Shown one piece after another: positions 60,891 through 64,000 of a stretch of 64,000 nucleotides of DNA; within the stretch, counting starts at the first letter, position 1; each line of letters begins with the position of its first letter. The stretch covers positions 1 to 64,000 of the forward strand of contig JAVTVJ010000023.1 of NCBI GenBank assembly GCA_034509425.1. Direction: 5' to 3'. This stretch comes from Eopsaltria australis (lineage: Eukaryota; Chordata; Aves; Passeriformes; Petroicidae). The position numbers were made by a program, and so were the translations under genes. The notes under the pieces were generated by a model. The model saw only the letters and a program-made list of their open reading frames with translations, searched no databases and had not been told where the DNA came from.

Positions 60891-63790
60891 GCCCGGAGCG
60901 GCGCCTGCGGGCCCTGTCACCCCCGGGTCTGTCACCCCCGGGTCTGTCATCCCCCTGGCCTCTGTCACCTCCCCGGGCTTTGTCACCCCACAAACCCCAT
61001 CACTGCCCCGGACCCTGTCACCTCTCCCCCCTGCCCCCGACCCTGTCACCCCCGGGTGCTGTCAGCCGTTTGCACTTTGTCACCCTACACACCCCATCAC
61101 TGCCCCAGGCTCTGTCACCCCTCCAGACCCTTCCACCTCCAGACCCTGTCACCTCTCCCTGAGCTGTCACCCCCAGGCCCTGTCACCCTCCCAGACCCTG
61201 TTGTCCCCGGCCGGTCCAGCGGCTGCCCCCAGCTGCTGCCCCCTCCCAGTTGATACTGAACCCATTCAGTGCCGGCCCTGGAGCTGCAGGATGAGCTCTG
61301 GAGGAGCCTGAGGCCTCTCCAAGCCTTGGCACAAGGAAGGGCCCCGGGGCCCTGTGGCCCAGCCAGGGGACGGGACAGTGAGGACACAGCAGGAGCTGGT
61401 GACCCCAGGCTCTCCTGCACACACACTGTAAGTGTATGTAAGCCCAGGGTTGCCTTTGTTTTGGGTCCCTTCTCAGAGGCACCAGCTTGAGCTGTTATTT
61501 TGCTATTTAATTATTGCACCAAGATTAGATAATCTCAAGGACTCTGCTGTGCTCTGGCTGTGTGAGTGTGGGGGGTGTAGATGCAAAGGGGCTTTGGTGC
61601 CAGCTCAGGTGGGGACAGTGACTGCCAGAGTGGCTCCTGGATGGTCCCAGCTATCCCAAGAGCAAGAGGAACCCTCTGTCACCCATCACCGGTGACAGAG
61701 CTGTCCCCAAGGTACCTGTGGCAGGGTCTGTGCCCCGCTGGGAAGCCCCAGACTCCCAGGGCTGCTTGGCTGGAGGAGAAGCCTCAGGGGAGCTGGTGGC
61801 AGGGGGAGCTGGGACAAGCAGGGGGTCACAGCCCGTGTTTGTTTGTACTTTTCATTGTTGCTGCTGGTTTAGATACTCTGCCAGTGCATGAATATCGCTG
61901 TCCTCGCTGGAAATGACTAAAGAAAACCCACAAACTCTGAAGCCAAACCCTACTTGTTTTCACTTCTAAAGATACTTTGTTTTGCACTCCTCGAGCTGTT
62001 TTTAAGGCATCTGGAGACAGCATTTTTGCTGCCACCCCAGTCTGGGCCACTCAGGGCAGTAAGTGCCCACAGAAGCAGTCGTTATTTTATGAATTGTGTT
62101 CTTGTGTGCTGTGATTCATCTCTCTCTGCCTCAGTGTGTGCTGCCAGCCTGCAGGATCATGGCGAGGGCAGCGGGGTGAGCCTGGGGGGCCGGGTCTGCC
62201 CATCCCCTTCCTAAACCCACCCAGGGACTCCAGACACAGGTGTGCCTCCTGTCTCCAGGAGAGGAGGGGCTCGTCAGGAAAGGTCTTGGTTGCTCCCTGC
62301 CCCAGGGAAGAGCTGTGGGGCAGAGCTGTGGAGCAGGAATTTGGGGCTGGCTCAGGAGCAGCCCGGTGTGGGCTGCTCTCCCCCTTAGTCTCGGATCTGC
62401 AGAGAAGTTGGTGTGACCTTTGTGCTTGGTTTGGGGGAGCTTTGCTTTGTTTTTCTCCCCCTTTGGAAATGTGAAAAGTGGGGAAGCATGGCCACTGCCT
62501 CACTGTCCCCCTCGTCTATTCCCTACAAATTAATGTGTTGCATTTCCTGCATTTCTTGCTACAAGAGACTCCTTCAAAGCCACAGAGCAGAGATCTGGGA
62601 GCTGAATCAGCCACAAAACTCATCATTCAGCCAGAGCTCACTGCTGGGCAGAGCCTCCTGGCTGGACACCTTTCCAGCTGTGCAGAATGGTGTCAGCACT
62701 CTCAGGTTGTCACCTGTCGGGGTCTGGCCGCTGTCAGCCCGGGGCACAGGAGTTGTTTGCAATATTTAACAACCACTGCCCAGAGCTGTTTTGCTGGCAC
62801 AGTGATTTCTGTCGAGGGACAGTGAAGCTGCTCAGCTGCAGGCAGGGGCACCAGGGTCTCACTGCAGGAAACTGAATCCTTGCACTGCTGGGATCAGCCC
62901 ACAGCAGATTCAGGCATTGACCCCATTTCTTCTTCCCCTCAGGCCTGTGCTGTGCACTGAGGCACATCCACAGTCTGGGTACTGACTCCTTTGGCTCCTG
63001 TGGTGAAGTCTCCACAGTGCCAGTTTTCCATGGACCTGGCATTCCCCTCTGACTCTGGTACCTGTTAAAGGCATTAACCAGCAGTTACAATCAGTATTAA
63101 TATTTTATTATGCTGTCAAAGCCCATGCAGGAAGCTGCTGGGACAGGTTGCTAATGTGTTGAAGCTCCCAGGATGTTGGGGTTGGCTTTGCAGACACCAC
63201 TGGGCTTTGGGGTTGGAGTGTTTTCCATCACCTCCCTCAGAACACAAACCACAGAGCACAGCTGGGATTTCATCTCTGGCTGAACATCACACAGGGGGAT
63301 GAGCTCTGTGAAGAAGCCATCCTCACCTCTCAGCACCACTCCTCCAGTGTGATCTGCTCCTCCCGAGCACAGCGCTATTTCCAGCGAACCCCACACGGAT
63401 CCACATCCCAAAGCCTGGCTGGAAGCTCTCGGTGCTCGGACGGGACCCGGCTGTGCAGGAGCGGAGCTGCAGAGGGCAGGCACCGTGTCTGAGCCACGCC
63501 CTGGGCACGGGCTGGAGGAGCCTGAGCCGCCTCCCCCAGGAGCGAGCGACGCCCGGCCGTGACACCTGCGAGGGGCTCGGTGGCAGCTCTGAGCTCCCAT
63601 CACCGGCTCGCAGGCTCTCACACGCACCTGTGATTCTTGTCACAAATATAAACAGCCATTAGTGCCAGCCAGCTGCTGCCGAGGGGGGAAGTCCCGTAAG
63701 GGAAACAGTGAAGCCATTGGATGTCGTCGAAGGAGACCGCGATGCCTGGTTTTACAGCAGCTGCTGTGCGGCCCCTTCGGAGCAGGAACA
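60891..63790. other. Region beyond MEIOC; no gene recognised
   Basis: The first 300 bp repeat 'ctgtcacccc' phrases (about 60,915-61,200). The remainder is single-copy-looking DNA without convincing exons. FZD2 would be the next gene by human order, but none of its protein is visible here. Confidence 0.5.
60915..61205. repeat. Degenerate 'CTGTCACCCC' array
   Basis: The decamer-like phrase 'ctgtcaccccc' with variable 10-25 bp fillers recurs more than a dozen times, including two adjacent 'gggtctgtcacccc' units. Confidence 0.8.
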
Positions 63791-63799
63791 GAATCTAAG

Positions 63800-64000
63800 C
63801 CAGATTAAAAATTAAATTAAAACAATTAAATTTTTAAAAAATGTAAAATTTTAGAAAATTAAATTATTAAGTTCATATTATTGCTATATTATATATAAAA
63901 TTATATCTATATTAATATCGCATTATAACATACAATATGCTATACAATATGTTAGAACTATGATTAAAATATTAATAGTAATACAAATTATGAACACTTC
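63800..64000. other. Very AT-rich end of window
   Basis: About 200 bp are composed almost entirely of A and T with short 'attaaa' and 'tatata' phrases, an abrupt change from the GC-rich sequence before it. No feature was identified. Confidence 0.8.

Overview
The window reads as a bird genome, most likely a gene-dense, GC-rich microchromosome. Truncated CR1-type LINE copies are scattered on both strands, and one intron holds a decayed retroviral block with an LTR. Genes are split into short exons with GT-AG introns and CpG-rich promoters. The gene order ADAM11 - DBF4B - CCDC43 - MEIOC matches human 17q21.31. The matching avian segment would be the chicken chromosome 27 type; that is inference from synteny.

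Layout. 1-3,190: no gene seen; one CR1, a GAT microsatellite and a GC-rich minisatellite. 3,200-14,954 (minus): complete ADAM11, 26 coding exons, 767 residues, with a 2.2 kb 3' UTR and a CpG-rich promoter at about 14,500-15,360. 15,361-18,570: intergenic. 18,590-31,198 (minus): complete DBF4B, 11 coding exons, 759 residues. 31,199-31,502: short CpG-rich divergent promoter. 31,503-40,600 (plus): complete CCDC43, 5 coding exons, 232 residues. Its last two introns carry minor-spliceosome (U12-type) signals, one of them with AT-AC ends. 40,600-42,260: short gap between convergent genes. 42,270-60,220 (minus): complete MEIOC, 8 coding exons, 946 residues. Intron 2 contains the antisense retroviral block and a 55-bp tandem array made of copies of the exon 2 splice acceptor. 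60,221-60,560: MEIOC promoter with five CCAAT boxes. 60,560-64,000: a GACA-type array, then sequence in which no gene was recognised.

The four genes do not form one pathway. ADAM11 is a catalytically dead, membrane-anchored neuronal ADAM. DBF4B is a regulatory subunit of the CDC7 replication kinase. CCDC43 is a small coiled-coil protein of unclear role. MEIOC keeps germ cells in meiotic prophase. Exon boundaries were derived by hand from splice consensus, phase and family similarity. All four reading frames close exactly in phase, but single boundaries could be off by a base or use a nearby alternative site.
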